A stretch of DNA of 64,000 nt from SIG299 sp045531955. Lineage in GTDB: Bacteria; Bacillota; Clostridia; Lachnospirales; Lachnospiraceae. Shown here one piece after another: positions 1 to 7,833 of the stretch. The stretch is from the NCBI GenBank assembly GCA_045531955.1, contig JAZSFC010000051.1, forward strand, positions 62,001 to 126,000, read 5' to 3'. The translations under genes were made by a program, and so were the position numbers. The notes under the pieces were generated by a model. It made no database searches. It saw nothing but the letters and a program-made list of their open reading frames with translations, and was not told the DNA's origin. Position 1 is the first letter of the stretch; each line of letters opens with the position of its first letter.

Positions 1-867
1 GCAGAGCAGAAGAAAGAATTAAAAGTTGCCTCCTACGATCAGAAGAACTGTGACAAAGACTATCAGCTCCAGCAGACAGCTGCAGTAAAGGCAAAATATC
101 TTCCTTTACTGAAAAAGGCATCCGGTGCGGAAAAGGCGCAGTTACAGGCTCAGTATAAGGATGAACTCCGTAAAGCAAAGAAAACCCGTCTGACCACTCA
201 GATTCAGATGATTTTCCAGGATCCTATTGCTTCCTTGGATCCACGTATGACTGTCCGCGAAATTATCGCAGAAGGTCTGGTAATCCAGGGCGAAAAGAAC
301 CAGGAAGTTATTGATAAAAAGGTTTATGAAATGTTAGAGCTGGTTGGTCTTGTTCGTGAGCATGCAGGAAGATATCCTCACGAGTTCTCCGGCGGTCAGC
401 GTCAGCGTATCGGTGTAGCACGTGCTATCGTTATGAATCCGGACTTAATCATTGCCGATGAGCCGGTTTCTGCTCTGGACGTTTCCATTCAGGCACAGGT
501 TATTAATCTGTTAAATGAATTACGTGAAAAGTTTGGTCTGACCATTCTCTTCATTGCCCATGACCTTTCTGTCGTAAAGTATTTCTCCGACAGAATCGGT
601 GTTATGTACTTTGGTAAGATGGTAGAGCTGGCAAGCTCCGACGAGTTATTTGCACATCCGCTGCATCCGTATACCCGTTCCCTGCTGTCTGCAATTCCTC
701 TTCCGGACCCTGAGTACGAAAAGAAGAGAAAGAGAATTGTTTACAATCCTCTGGCAGAGCATGACTACTCTGTAGATAAGCCATCCTTGAGAGAAGTTTC
801 TCCGGGACACTTTGTTCAGTGTAATGAAGCAGAGTATCAGGAAATTTTAAAGCAGTTAAATAAGTAA
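1..867 (+). CDS. Oligopeptide/dipeptide ABC transporter ATP-binding protein, 5'-truncated
   Basis: The reading frame is open from base 1, so the true start and the Walker A motif lie outside the window. Visible are the Q-loop (QMIFQDPIASLDPR, about residue 69), the signature FSGGQRQRIGVARAI, Walker B LIIADEPVSALD and the H-loop IAHDLSVV, then the HPLHPYTRSLLSAIP segment typical of the C-terminal oligopeptide/dipeptide transporter domain. It should be the cytoplasmic OppF/DppF-type ATPase that powers peptide uptake; the permease and binding-protein genes would lie upstream. Odd: the roughly 65 residues before the Q-loop are Lys/Ala/Gln-rich and probably helical, an insertion not found in the classical OppF core. 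It is the last gene of its operon, since a hairpin follows the stop codon directly. Confidence 0.93.
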   Translation, partial: AEQKKELKVASYDQKNCDKDYQLQQTAAVKAKYLPLLKKASGAEKAQLQAQYKDELRKAKKTRLTTQIQMIFQDPIASLDPRMTVREIIAEGLVIQGEKNQEVIDKKVYEMLELVGLVREHAGRYPHEFSGGQRQRIGVARAIVMNPDLIIADEPVSALDVSIQAQVINLLNELREKFGLTILFIAHDLSVVKYFSDRIGVMYFGKMVELASSDELFAHPLHPYTRSLLSAIPLPDPEYEKKRKRIVYNPLAEHDYSVDKPSLREVSPGHFVQCNEAEYQEILKQLNK

Positions 868-875
868 TGATGAAG

Positions 876-916
876 TTTCTGCGTAGCTGCATAGCGGTTA
901 CGCAGAAATTTAATTT
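876..916 (+). terminator. Rho-independent-type terminator after the ABC ATPase gene
   Basis: A 10-bp inverted repeat (TTTCTGCGTA at 876-885, TACGCAGAAA at 899-908) encloses a 13-nt loop and is followed by a T-rich stretch. It sits 9 bases after the stop codon. Confidence 0.7.
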
Positions 917-925
917 GAGGTAAGT

Positions 926-1360
926 ATGGACGAAAAAGAAACGGTGAAAACAGGGAAAAAAAAGATAGATAAGGTGAAATATCTGATAACAGGCATCATT
1001 TTTTTGGTAATTTCTCTTGCATTTATGTGGAATGACGGTATTTTTGAAAAAGAAAGTGTAAAAGAGGTAATGGGAAGTATCAGCAACGGCTTTTTTATTA
1101 CAGGAGGATTGTTTGCCGGCGTGGGTGCACTGAGTTTTATTGGTTCCAAAGGTACGTATGACACCTTGTCCTATGGAGTGTCCAAAATCGGCATTCATCA
1201 TCTGATTCCCGGAATGCCAAGGGAGGATGCGGAATCCTTTTATGATTATAAAGTGGCCAAGGACAAAAAAGGCAGAGTGTGGTTCCCAAATCTTTTCTTT
1301 ATCGGTTTGGCGGGAATTCTTCTCAGTGTTGTTTTTGTTGTTCTCTATTCTTTTTTGTGA
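926..1360 (+). CDS. DUF3899-like membrane protein
   Basis: 144 residues with a Lys-rich N-terminus and three hydrophobic segments (about residues 18-35, 52-74 and 121-143), so an integral membrane protein. The overall pattern resembles the DUF3899 family, of unknown function. The start is ATG with a GAGG just upstream. It stands between two terminators, so it is probably transcribed alone. No catalytic motif is visible; the family call is by general resemblance. Confidence 0.75.
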   Translation: MDEKETVKTGKKKIDKVKYLITGIIFLVISLAFMWNDGIFEKESVKEVMGSISNGFFITGGLFAGVGALSFIGSKGTYDTLSYGVSKIGIHHLIPGMPREDAESFYDYKVAKDKKGRVWFPNLFFIGLAGILLSVVFVVLYSFL

Positions 1361-1392
1361 TAACAAACGGTAAATAAGTATTGAATTTACGG

Positions 1393-1446
1393 GCAGATTG
1401 TGTTACAAACACTATAGGAAGTGTTTTACATAATCTGCTTTTTATT
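1393..1446 (+). terminator. Terminator after the DUF3899-like gene
   Basis: GCAGATT (1393-1399) pairs with AATCTGC (1432-1438). A second, nested pairing AAACACT/AGTGTTT lies inside the loop. A run of T residues follows at once. Confidence 0.75.
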
Positions 1447-1483
1447 AAGGTTACTTAGGATGATAGAATAGGAGAATAACAAC

Positions 1484-1921
1484 ATGGGATTGATAACTTG
1501 TTCAAAATGCGGAAGAATATACGACTATGAGAAATATAACGGCATCTGTCCGAAATGTGCCAGATATAACAGAGAATCATCAGCAGCAAGGGAACATCAG
1601 GAGTACCATGATAAATATGATGGAGGATACAGCCATACTGCACAGGATGACCATCACTCCTATCACCAAAGGTATGATAATAATAAGAATCCTCACGCGA
1701 ATCAGTTATCCGGAGTGCAGGAAACATTGCGTGAAGTTATGGGGGCAGACCATAAAGTAAATTTAGAAGTGCGTAATTCCGGGAACAAGATGGATAAAAA
1801 GGCAAAACTCATTATAGGTATCGTAATTGCCTTGATTTTTATTATCCCGATTTTTGGTCCTTTTTCATTTGTACTTCTTATTATCGGTGCTGCAATGTAT
1901 GCAAAAAAAAGAAAGAAATAA
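1484..1921 (+). CDS. Zinc-ribbon membrane protein of unknown function
   Basis: 145 residues. The N-terminus carries two CxxC knuckles (CSKC at residues 6-9 and CPKC at about 22-25) that form a short zinc ribbon. A His/Asp/Tyr-rich hydrophilic linker follows (about 35-75), then one or two hydrophobic helices (about 108-138) and a basic tail (KKRKK). It is likely a membrane-anchored cytoplasmic zinc-ribbon protein. No family function can be assigned. The start ATG is preceded by an AGGAG-type site (AGGAGAATAACA). Confidence 0.8.
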   Translation: MGLITCSKCGRIYDYEKYNGICPKCARYNRESSAAREHQEYHDKYDGGYSHTAQDDHHSYHQRYDNNKNPHANQLSGVQETLREVMGADHKVNLEVRNSGNKMDKKAKLIIGIVIALIFIIPIFGPFSFVLLIIGAAMYAKKRKK

Positions 1922-1924
1922 AAC

Positions 1925-1938
1925 AGAACAAACATTCG
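1925..1938. promoter_or_regulatory. Upstream LexA (SOS) box candidate
   Basis: AGAACAAACATTCG matches the Gram-positive LexA/DinR consensus CGAAC-RNRY-GTTCG except for the first base and an A for G at the first base of the right half. It lies 8 bp upstream of the -35 element of the promoter for the radical SAM repair gene. The second, paired box downstream raises confidence. Confidence 0.65.
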
Positions 1939-1946
1939 ATTTTATC

Positions 1947-1975
1947 TTGACATTAAGAAAACGGCGTGGTAATAT
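1947..1975 (+). promoter_or_regulatory. Sigma-A-type promoter of the putative SOS operon
   Basis: A perfect TTGACA (1947-1952), a 17-bp spacer and TAATAT (1970-1975). The expected start site, about 1982, falls inside the second LexA-like box, a classic geometry for repression. Confidence 0.85.
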
Positions 1976-1980
1976 ATAGA

Positions 1981-1994
1981 CAAACAAACGTTCT
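1981..1994. promoter_or_regulatory. LexA (SOS) box candidate over the transcription start
   Basis: CAAACAAACGTTCT fits CGAAC-RNRY-GTTCG with a mismatch in the left half (A for G) and in the last base. Its centre AAAC is identical to that of the upstream box. It covers the predicted +1. Confidence 0.65.
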
Positions 1995-2002
1995 ATTATT
2001 AA

Positions 2003-2027
2003 CCCGCCGTTCTTATATTTAGGCGGG
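2003..2027 (+). other. Leader hairpin of the SOS operon
   Basis: CCCGCC (2003-2008) pairs with GGCGGG (2022-2027) in the untranslated leader, 11 bases before the GGAGG ribosome site. No T-run follows, so it is not an obvious terminator; it may protect or tune the mRNA. Confidence 0.5.
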
Positions 2028-2047
2028 CTGCTTTATGGGAGGCCGCT

Positions 2048-3589
2048 ATGGATGTTATGGAAAAACTTCAAATACTGGCAGATTCAGCTAAATTCGATGT
2101 TGCCTGCACCTCCAGCGGTTCTAACCGTAAAGGTGTTGCAGGTGCCATCGGTAATTCCGTGGCTCCGGGCATTTGCCATACGTTTTCGGCGGATGGCAGG
2201 TGCATTTCACTTCTCAAAATTTTGTATACCAATCACTGTATTTTTGATTGTAAATATTGCATTAACCGTTCTTCTAATGATGTACAGCGGGTCAGCTTTA
2301 CACCGGAAGAGGTGTGCCGCCTCACCATAGAGTTTTACCGCAGAAATTATATTGAAGGATTGTTTTTAAGTTCCGGCATCAATCATACTCCAAATGAAAC
2401 CATGGCAGAAATTGTAGAAGCCCTCATGCTTCTGCGTGAAAAATATCATTTTAACGGTTATATCCATTGCAAAGCCATTCCGGGGGCAGACCCTGATTTG
2501 GTGGAGCTTGCCGGCTGGTATGCTGACCGAATGAGTGTTAACCTGGAGTTACCGACCACAGAAGGCTTGCGTGCCTTGGCACCCCATAAAAACCGGAAAA
2601 ACATTTTGCTTCCTATGCGTCAAATTCAGGCCGGCATAGAAGAAAATATGCAGGCACTGGGCGTGAATGACAGCCGCGGCCGATACTGGTACACAGCAAG
2701 AGAACTGGGGCGCAAAGAAGAAAACGCCACCCTGTTGTTAAGAGAAAAATTACGGCAAAAAATAGCCCTGCAAGAGTATGTGCAGGAGAATACGATTTCT
2801 GAAAAAGAACAGAACAGCAAAACAGGCGCGCTACCGGCTGTTTTAAGGGAAGATACATCAAACACCGGGCTTCCGGGCTTGCATATGCAAAAAGAGGCTA
2901 AATGGGCAAATCAGAGCCATACAGGGCGGTTTGTACCCGCAGGTCAGTCTACGCAAATGATCATTGGTGCAACCGGTGAAAGCGACTACCAGATTTTAGC
3001 GGTATCCGAGGCATTATATAAAAGGTTTGATTTAAAGCGGGTGTTTTATTCTGCATTCATCCGTGTAAATGAAGATTCTGCTCTTCCGGTATTGCCGGGC
3101 GGTCCTCCGCTACGGCGGGAACACCGCTTGTATCAGGCGGATTGGCTGCTTCGCTATTACGGTTTTGAAGCTAACGAGCTGTTATCCGAGCAACAGCCAA
3201 ATTTTAATGAGTTTTTAGATCCCAAATGCGATTGGGCACTGCGCCATCCGGAACAGTTTCCGGTAGAAGTAAACCACGCAGACTATTACACGCTGTTACG
3301 TGTTCCCGGCATCGGTGTCAAGTCTGCAAGACGTATTATACAAGCCAGAAAAACTGCCCGCCTGGATTTCAATGATTTAAAAAAGGTGGGTGTGGTACTG
3401 AAAAGGGCAATTTATTTTATTACCTGCAGCGGTTCTTCTTATTACTCCTTAAAATTATCAGAGGGTATGATATTTCAAAATCTTTTATTGGCAGAAAAAC
3501 CGCCAAAACAGGAAGATACCTGTTTTCAGCAGCTTACCCTGTTTGACGGAACTTACCGCGAGTTTTTACAGGAGTGTGGGTCTGCATGA
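2048..3589 (+). CDS. Putative DNA modification/repair radical SAM protein
   Basis: 513 residues. The radical SAM cluster motif is CIFDCKYC (about residue 68), and a helix-hairpin-helix DNA-binding motif (VPGIGVKSARRIIQ) lies near residue 425. The layout matches the uncharacterised family annotated as a putative DNA modification/repair radical SAM protein linked to uracil-DNA glycosylase-type partners (TIGR03916). The family is usually nearer 400-430 residues; here a Gln/Glu/Lys-rich stretch (about residues 225-300) interrupts the barrel and accounts for the excess. The next gene is its usual DUF4130 partner and overlaps it by 4 bases. The LexA boxes upstream suggest DNA-damage induction. The start is ATG with GGAGG 5 bases upstream. 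The substrate is unknown. Confidence 0.9.
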   Translation: MDVMEKLQILADSAKFDVACTSSGSNRKGVAGAIGNSVAPGICHTFSADGRCISLLKILYTNHCIFDCKYCINRSSNDVQRVSFTPEEVCRLTIEFYRRNYIEGLFLSSGINHTPNETMAEIVEALMLLREKYHFNGYIHCKAIPGADPDLVELAGWYADRMSVNLELPTTEGLRALAPHKNRKNILLPMRQIQAGIEENMQALGVNDSRGRYWYTARELGRKEENATLLLREKLRQKIALQEYVQENTISEKEQNSKTGALPAVLREDTSNTGLPGLHMQKEAKWANQSHTGRFVPAGQSTQMIIGATGESDYQILAVSEALYKRFDLKRVFYSAFIRVNEDSALPVLPGGPPLRREHRLYQADWLLRYYGFEANELLSEQQPNFNEFLDPKCDWALRHPEQFPVEVNHADYYTLLRVPGIGVKSARRIIQARKTARLDFNDLKKVGVVLKRAIYFITCSGSSYYSLKLSEGMIFQNLLLAEKPPKQEDTCFQQLTLFDGTYREFLQECGSA

Positions 3590-4401
3590 AATATGTATTA
3601 CAATGTGAAGACAGCATCGAGGGTATTTTCTCTGCTGTATATGCAGCCTGGGAATTAAAATACGGTCATGAAAATACCGAGTTACAGGTTCTCGGTTTTA
3701 AAAACAGCAATATCGAATTGTTTTGCAACTATATTTCGCTGGAGCCGGACGCGGAAAAAGCACAGAAGGTGTTAAATACGATACGCCGCATCTGCTCTGA
3801 TATGGTATATGAAGCCTTATTCCGTGTAGCCTGTTCCGATGCGGCAGACAAAGCAGATGCCATTTACCGTTATATCCAAACCGCTTTGCGGATGGGAAGC
3901 AAAGTGCGAAATCATTTAACAGACCCTGCGGTAGTCCGTGTCATGGAGCTTTCCAGGGCCGTTGGTAATGCAGAACATCACTATTTGGGATTTCTTCGCT
4001 TTATAGAAATTCCGAGTAACATTTTACTTGCCAGATTTGCACCAAAGCCAAGGCTTACGGAGCTAATTATTCCCCATTTTGTTGACCGCTTTCCGGAGGA
4101 ACGTTTTGTAATTTGGGACACGGTGCGCAATGAGGCAGGAGTTCATGTCCCGGGGCAAACTTATCTTATGATGAAACTCACAGAAGGGCAGGTTGCCATG
4201 CTTCAACAATATGCAGAAGATAATATGGAGGCAGAGCAACTGTGGAAAACCTTTGTGGATAATATCAGCATTAAAGAGCGGGAAAACAAAAAACTGCAAC
4301 AAAACAATATTCCGTTGCATTTCAGAACCTATATGCCGGAATTCCAACACAGCGGATTACCCAAAGCTACTTTACAGAAAGGGGAAGAACATGGAGAATA
4401 A
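3586..4401 (+). CDS. DUF4130-family DNA metabolism protein, partner of the radical SAM protein
   Basis: 271 residues, resembling the TIGR03915/DUF4130 family that is encoded next to the radical SAM family upstream and, in other bacteria, is fused to a uracil-DNA glycosylase domain. Here no glycosylase domain follows. A conserved-looking segment is FPEERFVIWDTVRNEAG (about residue 165). A GTG 12 bases upstream would add four residues (MWVC); the ATG at 3586 is preferred because it gives an ATGA overlap with the upstream stop, implying translational coupling. The biochemical role is unknown; involvement in DNA repair is inferred from context and the SOS boxes. Confidence 0.88.
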   Translation: MKYVLQCEDSIEGIFSAVYAAWELKYGHENTELQVLGFKNSNIELFCNYISLEPDAEKAQKVLNTIRRICSDMVYEALFRVACSDAADKADAIYRYIQTALRMGSKVRNHLTDPAVVRVMELSRAVGNAEHHYLGFLRFIEIPSNILLARFAPKPRLTELIIPHFVDRFPEERFVIWDTVRNEAGVHVPGQTYLMMKLTEGQVAMLQQYAEDNMEAEQLWKTFVDNISIKERENKKLQQNNIPLHFRTYMPEFQHSGLPKATLQKGEEHGE

Positions 4402-5218
4402 AAAATATAAGTTTACCAGGTTTCAGGTCAAGGCAGTCGTGTTTGATATTCAGGAAGAATGCAAACAGTTAAAACAGGACCTGGCGGAATCCGGTATAGC
4501 CATTGTTGTTCCCTTTTTTGGACTGCAGGTGGAACAAACCATAAAAGAAATTTTATCCGGAACCGGCGTTCAGTTTAATGAGTGCCTGTTTCTTACCAAT
4601 CATCAGCAACATGCCAAACTTGCATCCGAACTTGGCATGGCGGTTGCCGGCTGTATGGAAGGTCATTTTGAAGTGCCTAAGGCAGTAACACTGCTGGAAG
4701 ACCCATCAGAAGTATCGGTGAATTATCTGAATCAGGTGTATTGTCATGCGGTGAGGATTCCGGCTACCATTGCGGAAACGCAACGCTGTTTTATCAGGGA
4801 AATGACGGCAGAGGATATGGATTCTCTGTACGAAATATTAACGGAAGAAGAAACAGCAAAGTATCTTCCGGCCAAAGCGGGAACCAAAGAAGAGGAGTTG
4901 GAAAAACTGATTTCTTATGTATCCTGTGTGTATTCTTTTTTTGGCTATGGTTACTGGGGCGTTTTTTCCAAAGAAAACGGAGAACTCATCGGCAGGGCAG
5001 GATTCAAAGAAGGAGAATTTCCTTTGGAAGCAGGGTATGTTGTGAAGCGTTCTTATTGGAATCAAGGTTATGCAACAGAAGTACTGAAAGAATTAGTGCA
5101 GTATGCAAAAGAAGAACTGGACTGTACACAAATCTATGCAAATATTGATGAAAGAAACACGGCATCCCTGCGGGTTGCAGAAAAATGCGGTGTAATATGT
5201 AATAGGCTCAGAATATAA
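4391..5218 (+). CDS. HAD-like domain fused to a GNAT N-acetyltransferase
   Basis: 275 residues. The start ATG at 4391 lies within the end of the preceding gene (11-base overlap), with GGGGAAG as ribosome site. The N-terminal part (about 10-115) looks like a degenerate HAD-type Rossmann domain (VVFDIQEE, FLTNHQQHAKLASELGM) lacking the catalytic DxD. The C-terminal part (about 130-275) is a GNAT acetyltransferase, with acetyl-CoA-loop-like residues near YWNQGYATEVLKEL and the usual NTASLRVAEKCG. It ends only about eight residues after that motif, somewhat early for a GNAT, and the stop codon lies inside the terminator stem, so slight C-terminal truncation is possible. Third gene of the LexA-linked operon; substrate unknown. 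Confidence 0.82.
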   Translation: MENKKYKFTRFQVKAVVFDIQEECKQLKQDLAESGIAIVVPFFGLQVEQTIKEILSGTGVQFNECLFLTNHQQHAKLASELGMAVAGCMEGHFEVPKAVTLLEDPSEVSVNYLNQVYCHAVRIPATIAETQRCFIREMTAEDMDSLYEILTEEETAKYLPAKAGTKEEELEKLISYVSCVYSFFGYGYWGVFSKENGELIGRAGFKEGEFPLEAGYVVKRSYWNQGYATEVLKELVQYAKEELDCTQIYANIDERNTASLRVAEKCGVICNRLRI

Positions 5219-5235
5219 TTCCGGGCCTATTTTTG
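5201..5235 (+). terminator. Terminator of the putative SOS operon
   Basis: AATAGGC (5201-5207) pairs with GCCTATT (5225-5231) and is followed by TTTTG. The left arm is still coding sequence of the GNAT gene. It separates convergent genes. Confidence 0.7.
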
Positions 5236-5240
5236 TTTGA

Positions 5241-5585
5241 CTACTGGCCGTTGGTTCCGGTACCGGTAGTATCAGTGCCGTTGGTATCATTACCTGTCAT
5301 ACCGTCACCAATGTCATTTACGGCATCGCCTACACCGTCAATAACATCCTCAGTGCCGTTGATGATGCCGTCACCGACATCTTCCACGCCATCTAAAATG
5401 CCGTCGCCGACATTGTCAGGAGCAGTGGTTGGAGCAAGGGTAGGAGTAGGCGTGGTGGTGGTATAGTTCTGGGTTCTGTCAGTAACAGAGTTGTTATTAT
5501 TTCCGTCCTTATCTCTGCCGCAAGCGCCTAAGCCACAAACCAGTAAACAGCAAAGGGCAAGAATGTAAATTCTTTGCTTTTTCAT
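5241..5585 (-). CDS. Small lipoprotein with acidic Gly-Asp repeats
   Basis: 114 residues. It has a lipoprotein signal peptide with lipobox LGAC (Cys22), a short Asn-rich stretch, a Thr/Pro linker, then four imperfect 11-residue units of the type VGDGILDGVED, VGDGIINGTED, VIDGVGDAVND, IGDGM, and a Thr/Gly/Asn-rich tail. It should be anchored to the outer face of the membrane. The regular spacing of Asp and Gly with aliphatic residues suggests an amphipathic or cation-binding repeat; function unknown. The start is set by AGGAGGTG just upstream; a longer open frame lacks a ribosome site there and would hide the signal peptide. Confidence 0.85.
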   Translation of the reverse strand: MKKQRIYILALCCLLVCGLGACGRDKDGNNNNSVTDRTQNYTTTTPTPTLAPTTAPDNVGDGILDGVEDVGDGIINGTEDVIDGVGDAVNDIGDGMTGNDTNGTDTTGTGTNGQ

Positions 5586-5677
5586 AAAGCACCTCCTATA
5601 GGAAAATATTGTTTTGACGATAATTTCGTCTGTATGTAGTATTTGCGTCAGAGAAAATGTTATGCATGGAAAGAATA

Positions 5678-5706
5678 GTGACAGATGGATTTTTTTTTGG
5701 TACAAT
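5678..5706 (+). promoter_or_regulatory. Promoter of the CYTH gene
   Basis: GTGACA (5678-5683), a 17-bp spacer and TACAAT (5701-5706), 43 bp before the start codon. Confidence 0.65.
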
Positions 5707-5748
5707 AAGTACGGATTTTGTTTTATGATTTTGGGAGGAAACAAAAAT

Positions 5749-6279
5749 ATGGAAATTGAACGTAAATTTACAATAAAAACAATGCCGGAAAATTTGGAAC
5801 GGTATGAAAAAAAAGAGATTGAACAGGCATATTTATGCAGTAAACCGACCATTCGGATCAGAAAAAGCAATGAAAACTATATTTTAACCTATAAATCCAG
5901 ACTGGGGCTTGATTTGCCGGAAACCATAACATCAAGAACCTGTGAGGAAGTGGAATTACCGCTTTCAAAAAAGGCATATGAGCATTTAAAGGAAAAATCA
6001 GACGGAAATGTTATTTCCAAAACCAGATACCTGATTCCGATTGATGCAACCCACAAAATTGAGCTGGATGTATTTCACGGCAGTCTGGAAGGGCTTGTTT
6101 TTGCAGAAGTGGAATTCGCCAGTGAAGAGGAATCCGCAGCTTATCAGATGCCGGACTGGTTTTTGGAAGATGTGACCTTCGACAAGCGCTACCGGAATTC
6201 GTTCTTATCACAGTTTTCCGGGTTGGAAGAACTGCGTGCCTGGAAGGGAAATCCGCTGGAGACAAATGAACAGGACTAG
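5749..6279 (+). CDS. CYTH domain protein (triphosphate tunnel family)
   Basis: 176 residues. It opens with the ExExK motif (MEIERKF), the hallmark of CYTH proteins (adenylate cyclase CyaB, thiamine triphosphatase and tripolyphosphatase-type enzymes). Alternating charged residues follow in strands such as PTIRIRKSNENYILTYKS, HKIELDVFHG and FAEVEFASEEE, as expected for the tunnel that binds triphosphate and metal ions. It probably hydrolyses an inorganic or organic triphosphate in the cytoplasm; which one cannot be told. An open frame runs further upstream, but this ATG has GGGAGG at the right distance and places the ExExK motif at the N-terminus. Confidence 0.92.
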   Translation: MEIERKFTIKTMPENLERYEKKEIEQAYLCSKPTIRIRKSNENYILTYKSRLGLDLPETITSRTCEEVELPLSKKAYEHLKEKSDGNVISKTRYLIPIDATHKIELDVFHGSLEGLVFAEVEFASEEESAAYQMPDWFLEDVTFDKRYRNSFLSQFSGLEELRAWKGNPLETNEQD

Positions 6280-6296
6280 TATAGTATCGGTAAAGA

Positions 6297-7676
6297 ATGG
6301 AGAATAAGGCGAACATGAAAAAAGGTGAAGAATACATCGGCGTGGTTGTGCGCACCGAGTTTCCGAATAAAGGAATTGTAGAACTGGAAGACAGAAAAAT
6401 CATTGTGAAGAATACGGTGCCTGGACAAAAAGTCCGCTTCCGCATTGCAAAGTTAAAGCAGGGGAAAGGTGAAGGAACGCTGCTTGAGGTGGTAGAACCT
6501 GCGGTAAATGAATTACCGCAACCGGCTTGTCCGCATTTTGGAATTTGCGGGGGCTGTGTGTACCAGATGCTGCCGTATGAAGAGCAGTTGGCGCTGAAGG
6601 AAAAGCAGGTCCGTGCCCTTCTTACTCCGGTGGCGGGAGAGTATGAATTTCTCGGTATCAAGGGTAGTCCGAAGTTTGCGGAATACAGAAATAAAATGGA
6701 ATTTTCCTTTGGGGATGAAGTGAAAGGCGGCGAACTGATGCTGGGACTTCATAAAAGGGGAAGTTTTTATGATATTGTGGATGTAAGGAATTGTACCCTG
6801 GTGCATCCGGATTTCAGAAAAATTCTGGTTTGTGTGTTGGAGTTTTGCAGAGAACAGAATTTGCCGTATTATCACAAAATGAGCCATGAAGGCTATTTAC
6901 GCCATTTGTTAGTCCGCCGTGCGGAAAAAACAGGAGAGATCCTGGTGAATTTAGTCACAACATCCCAAATGGCAGTGGACATGCAACCTTTAAAGGAGCG
7001 TTTACTGGCCCTTCCTCTTAATGGAAGCTTTGCGGGAATTATTCACAGTATTAATGATGGTTTGGCAGACGTGGTCCGCAGTGAAGAAACCCATCTTTTA
7101 TACGGCAAAGAATATTTTTATGAAGAGATTTTAGGCCTGCGGTTTAAGATTTCCACCTACTCCTTTTTCCAGACCAATTCCCTGGGAGCAGAGGTGCTTT
7201 ACAGCCAGGCAAGAGATTTTATCGGCATGGGAAGCCGTAAGGTAGTGTTTGATTTATACAGCGGTACCGGAACGATTGCCCAGCTGATGGCTCCGGCAGC
7301 GGAAAAGGTCATTGGTGTGGAAATTATTGAAGAAGCAGTGGAAGCGGCAAAAGAAAACGCAGCCGGTAACGGTCTTACTAATTGTGATTTTATTGCAGGT
7401 GATGTATTAAAGGTATTGGATACCATTGAAGAAAAGCCGGAGTACATTATTTTAGACCCACCCCGGGACGGCATACATCCGAAGGCGCTGCAAAAAATCA
7501 TTGCGTACGGTGTGGAAAGAATGGTATACATTTCCTGTAAACCAACCAGCCTGGCAAGAGACTTAGAAGCACTGACAGCGGGTGGCTACAAGGTGGAAAA
7601 GGTGGCATGCGTGGATATGTTTCCGCAAACTGCCCAGGTAGAGACGGTGTGCTTATTGAAAAAAGAGAAAATGTAA
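6297..7676 (+). CDS. rlmD: 23S rRNA (uracil-C5)-methyltransferase, RlmD/RlmCD type
   Basis: 459 residues. An N-terminal TRAM domain (about 10-68), an iron-sulfur site with Cys78, Cys84 and Cys87 (CPHFGICGGC) plus a fourth Cys near residue 163 (NCTLVHP), the SAM-binding motif DLYSGTGTIAQL, the DPPRDG catalytic loop and the nucleophile in YISCKP (about residue 414). This is the TrmA/RumA family that methylates U747 and/or U1939 of 23S rRNA. The start could equally be the ATG at 6315; neither has a strong ribosome site. A second family member lies at 25050, so the two may divide the sites. It follows the CYTH gene by 17 bases. Confidence 0.93.
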   Translation: MENKANMKKGEEYIGVVVRTEFPNKGIVELEDRKIIVKNTVPGQKVRFRIAKLKQGKGEGTLLEVVEPAVNELPQPACPHFGICGGCVYQMLPYEEQLALKEKQVRALLTPVAGEYEFLGIKGSPKFAEYRNKMEFSFGDEVKGGELMLGLHKRGSFYDIVDVRNCTLVHPDFRKILVCVLEFCREQNLPYYHKMSHEGYLRHLLVRRAEKTGEILVNLVTTSQMAVDMQPLKERLLALPLNGSFAGIIHSINDGLADVVRSEETHLLYGKEYFYEEILGLRFKISTYSFFQTNSLGAEVLYSQARDFIGMGSRKVVFDLYSGTGTIAQLMAPAAEKVIGVEIIEEAVEAAKENAAGNGLTNCDFIAGDVLKVLDTIEEKPEYIILDPPRDGIHPKALQKIIAYGVERMVYISCKPTSLARDLEALTAGGYKVEKVACVDMFPQTAQVETVCLLKKEKM

Positions 7677-7707
7677 CCTCTTACAAAAAGTAATGTAAGT
7701 TATGAAA

Positions 7708-7750
7708 GAAAAGACGAGTATGCTTAAAAAAGCACCTCGTCTTTTCTTAA
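7708..7750 (+). terminator. Strong terminator after rlmD
   Basis: GAAAAGACGAG (7708-7718) pairs with CTCGTCTTTTC (7736-7746), with an extra TGCTT/AAGCA-type pairing in the loop. Confidence 0.85.
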
Positions 7751-7833
7751 TCCTTTTAGTGAAAAGTACCAAAAACAAGACTCGAATTTCGTCAAATATA
7801 GAGAAATTGACTTTATATATACGAAAATTGCAA

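Noticed and set aside
602..1366. Antisense frame of 254 codons
   Set aside because: It lies opposite the ABC ATPase end, a terminator and the DUF3899-like gene; composition is odd and no domain is seen.
5233..5466. Plus-strand frame rich in Val, Pro, Ser and Thr
   Set aside because: It is the complement of the Gly-Asp repeats of the minus-strand lipoprotein, which has a signal peptide, lipobox and strong ribosome site.
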